From: Allorhodopirellula solitaria | Lineage (GTDB): Bacteria > Planctomycetota > Planctomycetia > Pirellulales > Pirellulaceae | Length of the DNA stretch: 64,000 nucleotides | NCBI RefSeq assembly: GCF_007859855.1 | Contig: NZ_SJPK01000004.1 | Span: 248,001-312,000, forward strand | Direction: 5' to 3' | Shown here: positions 40,886 through 49,655 of the stretch, piece by piece | Position numbering within the stretch: the stretch's first letter is position 1 | Layout: each line of letters opens with the position of its first letter | The notes under the pieces: generated by a model | The model's input: the letters and a program-made list of their open reading frames with translations, nothing else | Database searches by the model: none | Told to the model about the DNA's origin: nothing | Program-made: the position numbers and the translations under genes

Positions 40886-40912
40886 GAGGCGGTCCGGGTG
40901 AGGTGGGGCTTG

Positions 40913-42877
40913 TCAGGCAACCGGCATCGCTGCTGACAAGGTGACCGTGGCAGGGGTGGGCATCTCAGGACGTTCGAGCACCGTGTCGACAAGAAAGTAG
41001 AATAGCCGACGAAGCGGTTCGCTCTCCAACTCATCGGCAACCTGCTCAGCACGGGCTTGGTGCTTATCCACCAATTGCAGCGACAAGTCAAACACACCGG
41101 CTTTGCGGTACAGCGACTCGGCCGTCCGCAATCGCTCGCGAACGCTCATGTCACATTCATCCGTGGCGAGACCCAACAGTGTTTCCTGGTCCGCTTCATC
41201 GAGATGCTGTAGAGCCAACGCCCACAGCAACGTCGGCCGGCCCGCGATCACGTCCGCTCCGGCGGTGAGTTTATTGGAGTCATCTCCGATCCAGTCATTG
41301 AGGTCATTGATGATCTGGAAGGCGACACCAAGATTGCGTGAAAACCGGCGGATGGGTTCGACGAGCTCAGAGGCGTCTCCGGCAATCCGCACGCCACTGT
41401 AGAGAGCGGCCTCGAACGCAGGCGATGTTTTCAACGCATAGATTTTCAGCGCATCGATTGGTTGCAGTCGTCGGTCTTTGGCATCTCGCCACAACAACTC
41501 AGCTCCCTGGCCCTCGGACAAACGGACGTGGGCGGCGGCGAGGGAATCGAGCAAGTCCACCCGTGTCGCGGGGTCCACTTGGTCCCCGACCATGTCGCGG
41601 CTGAGCAAGCGATACCCCAGGCCGATCAGGTAATCACCGACGTTGATCGCCGATGCGATCCCGAAGCGATGATGGACGGCGGGTTGGCCGTACCGGTAGG
41701 CGTCGTCATCCTCGATGTCATCGTGCACGAGGCTGGCTTTGTGAAACGTCTCAATACTCAGTGCCGCCCGCCGCACAGCATCGGGTACTTCACTTGCTTT
41801 AATTTCACCATCACTGCAAGTCGCTTCGCCCCCCGTGGCCGCGTCGTAGGCGGCCAAGGTGATGAACGGACGCGAGTGCTTGCCGCCCCGCGCCAAGAAG
41901 TCATAAGCAATGGCCTCGGTCGCGGCGATCGGATCGACACCTGCGAGCTGGCCGGGAGTGATCGCGTCGGCGGCGTGATCCGGCGCCGAACCCTGAAGTC
42001 GCTGCACGGCACCATCCACGCCCGCATCCTGTGAGATCGACGCAGGACGGTCGGTGGCGTGATCCTTGGGATCTGCCAACCCCAATCCACGCAGCGGTGG
42101 TGCGAGTCGATGCAGCGTATCGCGAGAAAACAACTGGCCAGCCGCTCGCATCAAATGCACGTAACTGCGGGTCTTAGCTTTGGCGGGTACGTAAGGCGTG
42201 CGGATCATCTCCTCGACCCAGGGCTCGTCGACCTTCGTATTGCGGCAATCGCTCGATAGCAACGGCACAGCCATGCAGGGTATGCCCGCCAAGAGAACTT
42301 TATCGATCGCTTTCTCGAGCACGTTCAAGCAGGCCACGCCGACAACGGCATCGACGTACCCACCCACGATGATCTTCATCACCACCGGCGAGCCTTCGGC
42401 GACAAGCACCCGGTAACCCATCTCCTCGGCAATGCTGCGAAAGTCCGCGATGCTGCAGGCACCACACTGTTTGCAGTTCATGCCGAACTGGTCGTAATCG
42501 GCGGGGCAGCCCTCGGCGTGCTTCAGGCAGTGCGGCAATAGAAACAGCCGTCGCTCAGGCGGTACTGAGGAAAGTTGGTGTCGCCAGAACGCGCTGCTAA
42601 TGTTGACCATCGTCCAGCCCAAAAAGCCCTCCGGCAGATCGGCTTCGACGAGCATCTGGCGAGCGACCTGCTCCATCTCATCCTTGGTCAAAGGATGATC
42701 ACGATCGAGCCGATCGGCGACCTCGCGACAGCGATCGCGCAAGCTCTCCCGCATCGCGAGGGTATCGGGAACGTCCTTCAATTGGCTCGTATTGCGGCGC
42801 TGACGACGCGAAGAATTGCTGCGAGACGGATCGTTTCGCTGCGCATCGCTGCGAGTGGTGGGATGTCCAGTCGACAA
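40913..42877 (-). CDS. Fusion of DUF116 domain and polyprenyl diphosphate synthase
   Basis: About 654 residues from TTG 42877; GTG 42940 and ATG 42754 are other possible starts. The N-terminal half has a DUF116 domain (about residues 60-225): FLLPHCLKHAEGCPADYD, CKQCGACSI and a run of conserved cysteines suggesting a metal or Fe-S site. The C-terminal half (about 310-640) is a trans-isoprenyl diphosphate synthase: GGKHSRPFITLAAY, first aspartate-rich motif LVHDDIEDDD and second motif FQIINDLNDWIGDD, where the usual DDxxD reads NDLND. These enzymes chain isopentenyl units to C15-C50 diphosphates. The fusion joins an unknown redox-like domain to prenyl synthesis. It starts 10 bases after the class II cyclase gene ends. 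Confidence 0.82.
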   Translation of the reverse strand: MSTGHPTTRSDAQRNDPSRSNSSRRQRRNTSQLKDVPDTLAMRESLRDRCREVADRLDRDHPLTKDEMEQVARQMLVEADLPEGFLGWTMVNISSAFWRHQLSSVPPERRLFLLPHCLKHAEGCPADYDQFGMNCKQCGACSIADFRSIAEEMGYRVLVAEGSPVVMKIIVGGYVDAVVGVACLNVLEKAIDKVLLAGIPCMAVPLLSSDCRNTKVDEPWVEEMIRTPYVPAKAKTRSYVHLMRAAGQLFSRDTLHRLAPPLRGLGLADPKDHATDRPASISQDAGVDGAVQRLQGSAPDHAADAITPGQLAGVDPIAATEAIAYDFLARGGKHSRPFITLAAYDAATGGEATCSDGEIKASEVPDAVRRAALSIETFHKASLVHDDIEDDDAYRYGQPAVHHRFGIASAINVGDYLIGLGYRLLSRDMVGDQVDPATRVDLLDSLAAAHVRLSEGQGAELLWRDAKDRRLQPIDALKIYALKTSPAFEAALYSGVRIAGDASELVEPIRRFSRNLGVAFQIINDLNDWIGDDSNKLTAGADVIAGRPTLLWALALQHLDEADQETLLGLATDECDMSVRERLRTAESLYRKAGVFDLSLQLVDKHQARAEQVADELESEPLRRLFYFLVDTVLERPEMPTPATVTLSAAMPVA

Positions 42878-42887
42878 AATGATTACC

Positions 42888-44951
42888 CTAGGGAGTGTCG
42901 TCGTGGTCGGCACCGCTAACAAATGGCAACGTGGCAACACGGCCGAGCGCAGCGGTGGTGAAAATCAGGGGGTACAGGCGTTCGTGATACCACAATTTGG
43001 CAAAATAAAAACCGATCGGCCACGCGATTCGATGCTGCTCAGCGGCAACGGCTCGAACCAGCCATTCGGAGCCTGCCAGTATAGCGTCTCGGGTCGACGC
43101 AGTCAGGGAAGGGGATTGAGACGCAAATCCGCTGCTTTCTGAGAATTCGGGCCCGCTGATGGAACCCCACAAACTGGCTAAAGACTCGATCGCCAGAGCA
43201 GTTTCCTCGACCGTACTGGTGGTGACACCCCCCCTCTCGCCGCCCCCATTGGGCGGCCCGCCCGAAGAGCGCAGTCCGCCGGCATGGTGCAGCCGGGCGA
43301 CCGAGTCGCCCCCGCCCCAGCCACCGTCAGCATTCTGGCTACCGAGCAGGTAAGCGATCCCCTGGCTAATGCAATCCACCCCCAGTTCCGCGGGCGCGTC
43401 AACGAGCACCTTGGCGGTTCCGTAGACCGGATTGTCCTCGGCCGGCCGATCTTGGTTGCCAAACCAGAGCGGCAACCAAGACCCATCGGGCTGCTGAGCG
43501 GCACGCAGAAATCTCAATCCCTTCCGCGTGGCCGTCTCGCTGCGGGGGCAGGTCGGCATGGTCGCCATGGCGCGAAGCGCATGAGCGGTTAGATCTGTGC
43601 TGCTGCGATCAAACGGCAGCTTGCCCCACCCGCGACAGAAAGTTGGCCAGCCGCCGTCGCGGTTCTGGAGACCGAGCAACCACTCCTTGGCGTCCGCACA
43701 GGCCGCATCAATGCGCGCCAATCGCTGCGCGCCGGCAACATCTCGAAGTTTGCCAAGTGCCACGATCGCACCGGGAGTGTCGTCGGCATCAGGGACCGCT
43801 CCCGATAGGTCGGTCCACCCCCAGCCGCCGGGATCCGCGCCCGTGAAGGGATGGCGGCGAGTGTGTTGGCAGGACAGCAGCCAATCGATCATCGCGTCGC
43901 TCGACCAATCCCGCTGGTCGGCCGGATCACTGGCGAGTGCGGCCACCGACAGCGAGGTCACCCAGGTGGCGAGGTTGGTGTCGATTGGCCAGCTGCCCTC
44001 CTCGTCGACCGATTCTTGCAGAAAACGCAGGCCTTGCTCAATGATTCGGTCGCGGGCCCCGTTGGGCTGTGGTGACGTGCTCAGCGTATCGACGAGAGAC
44101 ATCACCACGAAGGCAGTCAGTGGCGTTGCTTCCAAGTAGCCGCCACTCCCGGGCTGCATCTTCTCGAGTACTTTCAGCGATGGCTCGATCGCCGATCGCC
44201 GTACCCAGGACCAAGGGGGAAGGCAGCCGGAACGACAGAACTTGGCTTGCCCAATCGCAACGAGGGCTGGCACCGCGTAACTGACCACGGGCATCCCCAA
44301 AAATCGGTACATCGATTGGGGGAACACCGCCGCTTCAAAGGGGAGAGCCGCCACATCGGACCACGGCACCAAACCGGCGACTGCGAGATTGTTCAGGATC
44401 GGCACAACAAACGTCTTGTCCGTTCCATATCGCTCGCGGAGGGCTGGAATGCCGCCCGCCGTTTCAAGATAGGCTCGTAGCGACTCCTGCGAGGCCGACA
44501 ACCGCGGATCCGCCGCCAAGTCTTCCAACAGGTCGGCTGCCAGTGTCCGAGCCGCCAGCACCAAGTAGCTCGTCGCGATGTTGGAATGGCTCAAATCGGT
44601 ATCACCGAAACCTCCGTCAGCATTCTGTTGGCCGAGCAACCATTCGCAACCACGCCGAACCAGCATCAGATAGCGATCGTTGTCTTGCGGCGCAGTATCG
44701 AGCGACGGCGAAATGTCGCCCTCAGGCTCCGCCCGCGGTGCGACACGATCGCTACCGCAAGGTTCCCCCGACGTCGCGGCCCCCCTACTACGGCAGGCAA
44801 CACTCAATGCACTGATCGCCGTTGCCGTGCTCAAGGCGGATGCGGATAGCCGGCCCGTCCAATGAGGGGCGCCTCCTCGATCAGCGATCAATTCGCGTCG
44901 CAGTTGGTCAAGAGTTTGCCGCACACGTGCCTGAAATTCGGTACGGTCCAT
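42888..44951 (-). CDS. Class II terpene cyclase (squalene-hopene-cyclase-like)
   Basis: 687 residues. The acid-catalysis motif of class II cyclases is present as VPDADDTPGAI (DADDT at 388-392, matching DxDDT). QW-type repeats line the chain: LLGQQNADGGFGD, LQNRDGGWPTFCRGWG, AAQQPDGSWLPLWFGNQ and GSQNADGGWGGGDS. These define the alpha-alpha barrel of squalene/hopene cyclases. Such enzymes protonate a terminal double bond and fold a linear polyprene into rings. The first 90 residues are atypical, with a small hydrophobic stretch (SASALSTATAISALSVAC) that may attach it to the membrane. Known SHC sequences are about 630-720 residues. It overlaps the regulator stop (TGATG), so translation is coupled. 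Product unknown. Confidence 0.8.
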   Translation of the reverse strand: MDRTEFQARVRQTLDQLRRELIADRGGAPHWTGRLSASALSTATAISALSVACRSRGAATSGEPCGSDRVAPRAEPEGDISPSLDTAPQDNDRYLMLVRRGCEWLLGQQNADGGFGDTDLSHSNIATSYLVLAARTLAADLLEDLAADPRLSASQESLRAYLETAGGIPALRERYGTDKTFVVPILNNLAVAGLVPWSDVAALPFEAAVFPQSMYRFLGMPVVSYAVPALVAIGQAKFCRSGCLPPWSWVRRSAIEPSLKVLEKMQPGSGGYLEATPLTAFVVMSLVDTLSTSPQPNGARDRIIEQGLRFLQESVDEEGSWPIDTNLATWVTSLSVAALASDPADQRDWSSDAMIDWLLSCQHTRRHPFTGADPGGWGWTDLSGAVPDADDTPGAIVALGKLRDVAGAQRLARIDAACADAKEWLLGLQNRDGGWPTFCRGWGKLPFDRSSTDLTAHALRAMATMPTCPRSETATRKGLRFLRAAQQPDGSWLPLWFGNQDRPAEDNPVYGTAKVLVDAPAELGVDCISQGIAYLLGSQNADGGWGGGDSVARLHHAGGLRSSGGPPNGGGERGGVTTSTVEETALAIESLASLWGSISGPEFSESSGFASQSPSLTASTRDAILAGSEWLVRAVAAEQHRIAWPIGFYFAKLWYHERLYPLIFTTAALGRVATLPFVSGADHDDTP

Positions 44952-46282
44952 CACGGTGTTTCACTTTCGCTCGACTCCAAGCGTCCGAGAGCCTCATCGG
45001 CCCAGGGGCTTCCGGGGGCGAGTTCGAGGAACCGCCGCCAGTGCGGCTCAGCTTCGCTCGGTCGATCGAGCTGATCGAGCAGCCGCGCTAGGTCGTACTG
45101 CACGTCGGCGTAGTCATCGTGCAAGGCCAGGGTTCCCTGATACGCGGCTACGGCGAGGTCGAGTTGGTTTGTCTCGGCCAACACACCGGCGAGGCTCGAA
45201 CGCGCCTCGACGAAATCCGGGTCAACTTCAATCGCAGCATAGTATCGCTCTCGCGCCGCCGTTATTTCTCCCATGCGGTAGAGCAGTTCACCAATCTGAA
45301 AGTGCCACTCGGCGCGGCTACCATCCCGAGCCAGCAACGCGTGATAGCAATCGACAGCGTACTCGAGGTCACCATCGTCTTCGGCCGTGTATGCCGACAT
45401 CAACAACTCATCGTCACCCTCGTCATGGATTCGCGACGAATCCGCTGGCGGGAAAGCCAGCGAGTCGTCATCGGCAGTTCCTGGAAAACGAATCGAAACC
45501 GTCGGATCTGCATCGATGTGGTGCGAATCAGCGTCGTCGGTGGTCTCGCCGAGATGATCAAAATCGAAACGCAACTGCCCTCCCGGCTCGATCAATCCCT
45601 CCCCCTGCCGCAGCAGCACATGCTTGCCCTCGACCAAGATTGAGAGTTGATCCAAAGGTCGGCGGAGATCGGGAACGATCTCAATCAACTGCAGCAACCG
45701 CCGCTCGATCGCCTCGGGGCTGGCACCCGAGGCCACCCAAGCTGCCAATCGCCTCGCGGTGGCCACCTCTTGAAAATCGAAATAGGGCAACCGGTGTAGC
45801 GTGCGGACCGGTTTGATCAAGCCACGCCGGTGCCATCGCCGGATCACTCGCACCGAAACGCCGAGCAGATGAGCCAACATCGCGGGCGTATGAAGTTTGC
45901 GGATCGAGTGCTCGCTATCGACCAGACCGAGTCGCTGCCAGAGTTCGGTTTCATGCAAAATCTGCGATTGGCTGGGCAGTCCCCGGCGACGAGTCGCTGC
46001 CTCGATCAATTCCGCTTCGGCTAGCGGTGACTCTTCGGCGCCGATCACGATCCAGTCCACGGCAGCGGAATCCGATTCGACCACGACCGCTCCATAAGAA
46101 CGCAGCAGGTTGGTGGCTTCGCGGCGACTCATGCCGCCGAGCCGCCCCGCGATGGTCACCCGCCGCCCACGAATGGCCGCCTCCCCGGAAAGCTCGTCCG
46201 CTGGCAACACATCCTCCTCACCAGCGAGCGTTACATCGCCCGGCTCATCGAGGTCATCGGTATCGATCTCAAAATCATCCAT
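44951..46282 (-). CDS. BRCT-MerR-TPR regulatory protein
   Basis: 443 residues from ATG 46282 (the frame extends to 46336, without support). Order: acidic leader; BRCT-like domain (about 36-115: IRGRRVTIAGRLGGMSRREATNLL, GAVVVESDSAAVDWIVIG); MerR-type winged helix (about 120-200: HTPAMLAHLLGVSVRVIRRWHRRGLI with YFDFQEVATARRLAAWV); a variable middle; and TPR repeats at the C-terminus (about 320-440: EYAVDCYHALLARDGSRAEWHFQIGELLYRMGE onward). MerR domains bind promoters and BRCT and TPR domains bind proteins, so this is probably a regulator. It heads the terpenoid-like block, suggesting it controls it. This order of domains occurs in planctomycete proteins, with no known target. Confidence 0.75.
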   Translation of the reverse strand: MDDFEIDTDDLDEPGDVTLAGEEDVLPADELSGEAAIRGRRVTIAGRLGGMSRREATNLLRSYGAVVVESDSAAVDWIVIGAEESPLAEAELIEAATRRRGLPSQSQILHETELWQRLGLVDSEHSIRKLHTPAMLAHLLGVSVRVIRRWHRRGLIKPVRTLHRLPYFDFQEVATARRLAAWVASGASPEAIERRLLQLIEIVPDLRRPLDQLSILVEGKHVLLRQGEGLIEPGGQLRFDFDHLGETTDDADSHHIDADPTVSIRFPGTADDDSLAFPPADSSRIHDEGDDELLMSAYTAEDDGDLEYAVDCYHALLARDGSRAEWHFQIGELLYRMGEITAARERYYAAIEVDPDFVEARSSLAGVLAETNQLDLAVAAYQGTLALHDDYADVQYDLARLLDQLDRPSEAEPHWRRFLELAPGSPWADEALGRLESSESETP

Positions 46283-46590
46283 GGTCGGTATGTTAGCAAA
46301 AAACCCGTGATGGGGATGCCACACCGATGCAAGCACGGCAGTATCTCACCGATCAGACAACGTCATCCGTCCGCTCCGCCAGTCACTCCTATCCGATCGA
46401 CGATCCTGGCACGCGAGCAAGACCCGAGTGACGGTGAAAGCAAAAACCCATCATTCAATTAACTCGAACAAAGAAACGAAATTATACAATGGAACCGTCG
46501 ATTCGTCTCGGTTAGAGTTCTCCAGTCACGTTCAATGGCGGGCCCCCGAGCCCACTGCATTTTTTCCGCTTGATTCATGAGTCGTCCTGG
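46283..46590. other. Divergent regulatory gap, regulator vs MFS operon
   Basis: 308 bases between two divergent operons: the terpenoid-like block on the minus strand and the acid-sugar block on the plus strand. No gene is supportable. The AT-rich part around 46440-46495 holds the best promoter candidate (see 46459-46488). A shared regulator-binding region is possible, but no repeated operator was seen. Confidence 0.4.
46459..46488 (+). promoter_or_regulatory. Candidate promoter of the MFS/acid-sugar operon
   Basis: TTAACT (46459-46464), 18-base spacer, TATACA (46483-46488), in the most AT-rich part of the gap. It reads rightward toward the MFS gene with a leader of about 95 bases. Moderate match to a sigma-70 promoter; there is no experimental support. 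Confidence 0.3.
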
Positions 46591-47880
46591 ATGCGATTAC
46601 CTGCACGATCGATCTTGGTTGCGGCAACGTTCCTGTTGTCGGTGTTGCTGTACGTCGATCGTGTCTGCATCTCGGCGGCGAAGCAGGACGTGGCGGATGA
46701 TCTCCTGCTCAGTGACCAGCAGATGGGCTGGGTCTTTGCTGCGTTTTCACTCGGCTACGCCCTCTTTCAAACGCCTGCTGGTTCGTTCGCCGACCGTTTG
46801 GGACCGCGCCGGGTGTTGGCATCAATCGTGGCGATTTGGTCAGTCTTCACAGGATTAACGGCAGCGGCAGGTTCATTCGCGACGATGTTGATTGTCCGCT
46901 TTTTGTTTGGGGCGGGCGAGGCGGGAGCGTTCCCCGGGATGGCTCGAGCGATGTATTCTTGGATCCCCATGCAGGAACGGGGATTGGTCCAGGGGATCAA
47001 CTTCTCCGGTTCACGAATCGGTGCCGCGGTGACCTTGCCATTGGTAGCTGGATTAATCTCCGCCTGGGGTTGGCGGCCCACCTTCGTGATCCTGATGTTT
47101 GTGGGGTTCGTATGGGCAATTTTTTGGTTGCTGTGTTTTCGTGACGACCCGGCCGACGCCACCTGGCTGAGTGAGGAAGAACGCAACTACATACTGGCCA
47201 ATCGGCAGAGTGATTCGTTGGCTCCCGATTCGGTCGTCTCAACGGACCCAGCGGTCCCCGCAGCCTCGCTTGGGAAAACGCTGTTTCGCTCAGGCAATGT
47301 CCGGGCACTGTGTGTGCAGTATTTCGCGTCGAACTTCATCTTCTTCTTTGGACTGACATGGTTTTTCCCGCAGCTGATGACACGATACGGCTTGACGGGC
47401 ATGCAGGCGAGTCTTTTCACGGCCGTACCAATGGTCTGTGGCGCGATTGGGAACTGGACCGCTGGTTGGTGGGTTGATCGTTTGTACTCGCAGGGCAAGT
47501 GGCGCTGGTCGCGTCGCTTGCCGGCATGCGTCGGATTTGGATTAGCGGGGATTGGGATTGTCGGCAGCGCCTACGCATCAACGCCCCTGTCGTCATCGAT
47601 GTGGTTCAGTCTCTGTATTTTTGGAGCGGACATGACGCTCTCTCCTTCGTGGAGCACCTGTGTGGACATCGGCCGATCGAGATCGGGGGTAGTGTCGGGA
47701 ACAATGAATATGGCAGGCAATATCGGTGCCTTCATGACCTCGCTCGCATTTCCGTACCTCTTGGCCTGGACCGGTTCTCCGCTGCCGTTTTTCTACATCG
47801 CTGCGGCACTGAACGTCGCCGCCATCGTGATGTGGTTTCGGATTGACCCCACCACCGCGCTGCAGGAGGCAACCGAATGA
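46591..47880 (+). CDS. MFS transporter, anion:cation symporter (ACS) type
   Basis: 429 residues with twelve predicted membrane segments. The start (ATG 46591) gives MRLPARSILVAATFLLSVLLYVDRVCISAAKQDV, close to the ACS-family opening with a Tyr/Asn-Leu/Val-Asp-Arg motif in helix 1. The loop motif after helix 2 is GSFADRLGPRRVL (GxxxDRxGxR/K), and helix 4 has RFLFGAGEAGAFPGM. ACS transporters take up hexuronates, glucarate, tartrate and similar sugar acids with protons. It is the first gene of an operon, overlapping the next gene by 4 bases (ATGA), which suits uptake of an acid sugar for the enzymes downstream. Confidence 0.88.
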   Translation: MRLPARSILVAATFLLSVLLYVDRVCISAAKQDVADDLLLSDQQMGWVFAAFSLGYALFQTPAGSFADRLGPRRVLASIVAIWSVFTGLTAAAGSFATMLIVRFLFGAGEAGAFPGMARAMYSWIPMQERGLVQGINFSGSRIGAAVTLPLVAGLISAWGWRPTFVILMFVGFVWAIFWLLCFRDDPADATWLSEEERNYILANRQSDSLAPDSVVSTDPAVPAASLGKTLFRSGNVRALCVQYFASNFIFFFGLTWFFPQLMTRYGLTGMQASLFTAVPMVCGAIGNWTAGWWVDRLYSQGKWRWSRRLPACVGFGLAGIGIVGSAYASTPLSSSMWFSLCIFGADMTLSPSWSTCVDIGRSRSGVVSGTMNMAGNIGAFMTSLAFPYLLAWTGSPLPFFYIAAALNVAAIVMWFRIDPTTALQEATE

Positions 47881-49655
47881 GTTCACAGTGTTCAGTCTCA
47901 CAGTCATCTTCCTCACCGAATCACCGCAACGGGCTTCTCATCGGCGCAGGATATTTCAGTGAATTTCACCTCGATGCTTGGCAACGAACGAATCGAGCGA
48001 GCATCGTGGCGGTGTGCGACCGCGATGAAGCGAGAGCCAATGCGGCGGCCGAGAAGTTTGGGATCCAGCGTGTTTTCACCGATGTCAGCGATGCTCTTGC
48101 TCAGCACGATATTGACTTTGTCGATATCGCGACGGGCCCAACCGATCGCTTGGAGCTGATCGAGCAGGTGGTCCAACGTCGATTGCCGATCATCTGTCAA
48201 AAGCCGCTGGCGAACGATTTTTCGGAAGCCACGCAAATACTGGACCTGGTGTCGGCAACCGATATCACGTTCATGGTCCACGAAAACTTTCGTTTTCAAC
48301 CCTGGTATCGAGAGATTCATTCGTTGCTCGAGTCTGGTGTCATCGGCCGCAGGGTGCACACGATCACGATGCGAACACGGATGGGTGATGGCTGGGGAGA
48401 CGACGCGTATCTGGGGCGTCAACCGTACTTCCGCACGATGCCCCGATTGCTGGTGCACGAAACCGGCGTGCACTTCATCGATACCTTCCGCTATCTCGCA
48501 GGCGAGGTCACTGATTGTTCGGCAGAACTTCGCCGGCTCAACGAAGTGATCGCGGGCGAAGATGCCTGTCTATTGAGATTGCAGATGGATAGCGGCGTGA
48601 CAGCAGTCTGGGATGCCAATCGCTACAACGAACCGGATTGTGACGACCCGCGGTACACCTTCGGTCGGCTCAGCGTGGAGGCCGATGGGGGTGCGATCGC
48701 CCTGGCTCCCGACGGCGTGATCACGATCGCGCCGCTGGGCAAGACCGCCTATCGTCACGACTACACCCCGCCGCGAACCGGCTTCGCTGGCGATTGCGTG
48801 TTCGCCTGCCAAGAACATTTTCTCGAGGTCCTCGATGGACAGGTCGCCTGCGAGACCTCACCGGCGCAGTATCGCAGAACGCTGCAGGTGGTCGAGGCGG
48901 CTTACGAGTCGAATCGGCTTCGTCAGCCGGTAAGCGTGGCAGGCCGAGACGTCTCGCTTGCCGAGGCCTCGCGTGATTCGGGCAAGCGCGATTGGAACAA
49001 GTCAGGTGCGCGGCGGGTGATCGATCTGAGCTTGAAGGTCACCAACGAGATGCCTGGTGTCGAGATGACGCCGTGTAAAACGATTCCGACCGATGGCTGG
49101 AATGCGACAACGCTCTCACTGTATTCCCACGCCGGGACGCACATGGATGCCCCCAGGCACTTTCTGCCGAGCGGGCAGACTCTTGACGCCCAAGACCTAT
49201 CGGTGTGCTGCGGCGTCGCGAGGTTAGTGAATTTGCCTGACACGGCGCCACGGCACTTGATCACCGTCAGCGACGTGGTGGATTGCATTGGCGAGGTTTT
49301 CCCGGGGGATCGATTGATCTTTCGCACCGACTGGCACCGCCGGTTTGGGACCGCCGCCTATCGTGACGAATTGCCACGGATTTCGATCGAGTTGGCCGAG
49401 TGGCTCGTTGAGAAGGCAGTTAGCTTGATAGGCGTCGAACCGCCTTCGGTCGCCGACGTCAACAATCCGGTGGAGCTGACCGACGTGCATCAGACGTTGT
49501 TTCGAGGCGGCGTCGTGATCGTGGAAGGGTTGGCGAACCTGAACCAAATTAAACAATCCGAGTTCGAATTCATCGCCTTGCCGCTGAACCTGGAAGGCGG
49601 AGACGGTTGCCCGCTAAGGGCGATCGCGATAGTTGATCAGGAGGGAGCGTCGTGA
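47877..49655 (+). CDS. Fusion of Gfo/Idh/MocA oxidoreductase and metal-dependent cyclase-family hydrolase
   Basis: 592 residues in one uninterrupted frame. Residues 15-365 are a Gfo/Idh/MocA dehydrogenase: NAD-binding start GLLIGAGYFSEFHLDAW, then VAVCDRDEARANAAAEKFG, ICQKPLANDFSEA with the catalytic lysine (KP), and VHENFRFQPWYREI. Residues 385-592 are a cyclase-type (PF04199, kynurenine-formamidase-like) domain: RVIDLSLKVTNEMPGVEM and HAGTHMDAPRHFLPSG, the H-x-G-T-H-x-D zinc-binding motif, then GDRLIFRTDWHRRFG. The first part oxidises a sugar-derived hydroxyl with NAD(P); the second hydrolyses an amide or lactone-like bond. Fusing them suggests consecutive steps, for example oxidation then lactone opening. 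Overlaps neighbours by 4 bases on each side. Confidence 0.85.
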   Translation: MSSQCSVSQSSSSPNHRNGLLIGAGYFSEFHLDAWQRTNRASIVAVCDRDEARANAAAEKFGIQRVFTDVSDALAQHDIDFVDIATGPTDRLELIEQVVQRRLPIICQKPLANDFSEATQILDLVSATDITFMVHENFRFQPWYREIHSLLESGVIGRRVHTITMRTRMGDGWGDDAYLGRQPYFRTMPRLLVHETGVHFIDTFRYLAGEVTDCSAELRRLNEVIAGEDACLLRLQMDSGVTAVWDANRYNEPDCDDPRYTFGRLSVEADGGAIALAPDGVITIAPLGKTAYRHDYTPPRTGFAGDCVFACQEHFLEVLDGQVACETSPAQYRRTLQVVEAAYESNRLRQPVSVAGRDVSLAEASRDSGKRDWNKSGARRVIDLSLKVTNEMPGVEMTPCKTIPTDGWNATTLSLYSHAGTHMDAPRHFLPSGQTLDAQDLSVCCGVARLVNLPDTAPRHLITVSDVVDCIGEVFPGDRLIFRTDWHRRFGTAAYRDELPRISIELAEWLVEKAVSLIGVEPPSVADVNNPVELTDVHQTLFRGGVVIVEGLANLNQIKQSEFEFIALPLNLEGGDGCPLRAIAIVDQEGAS

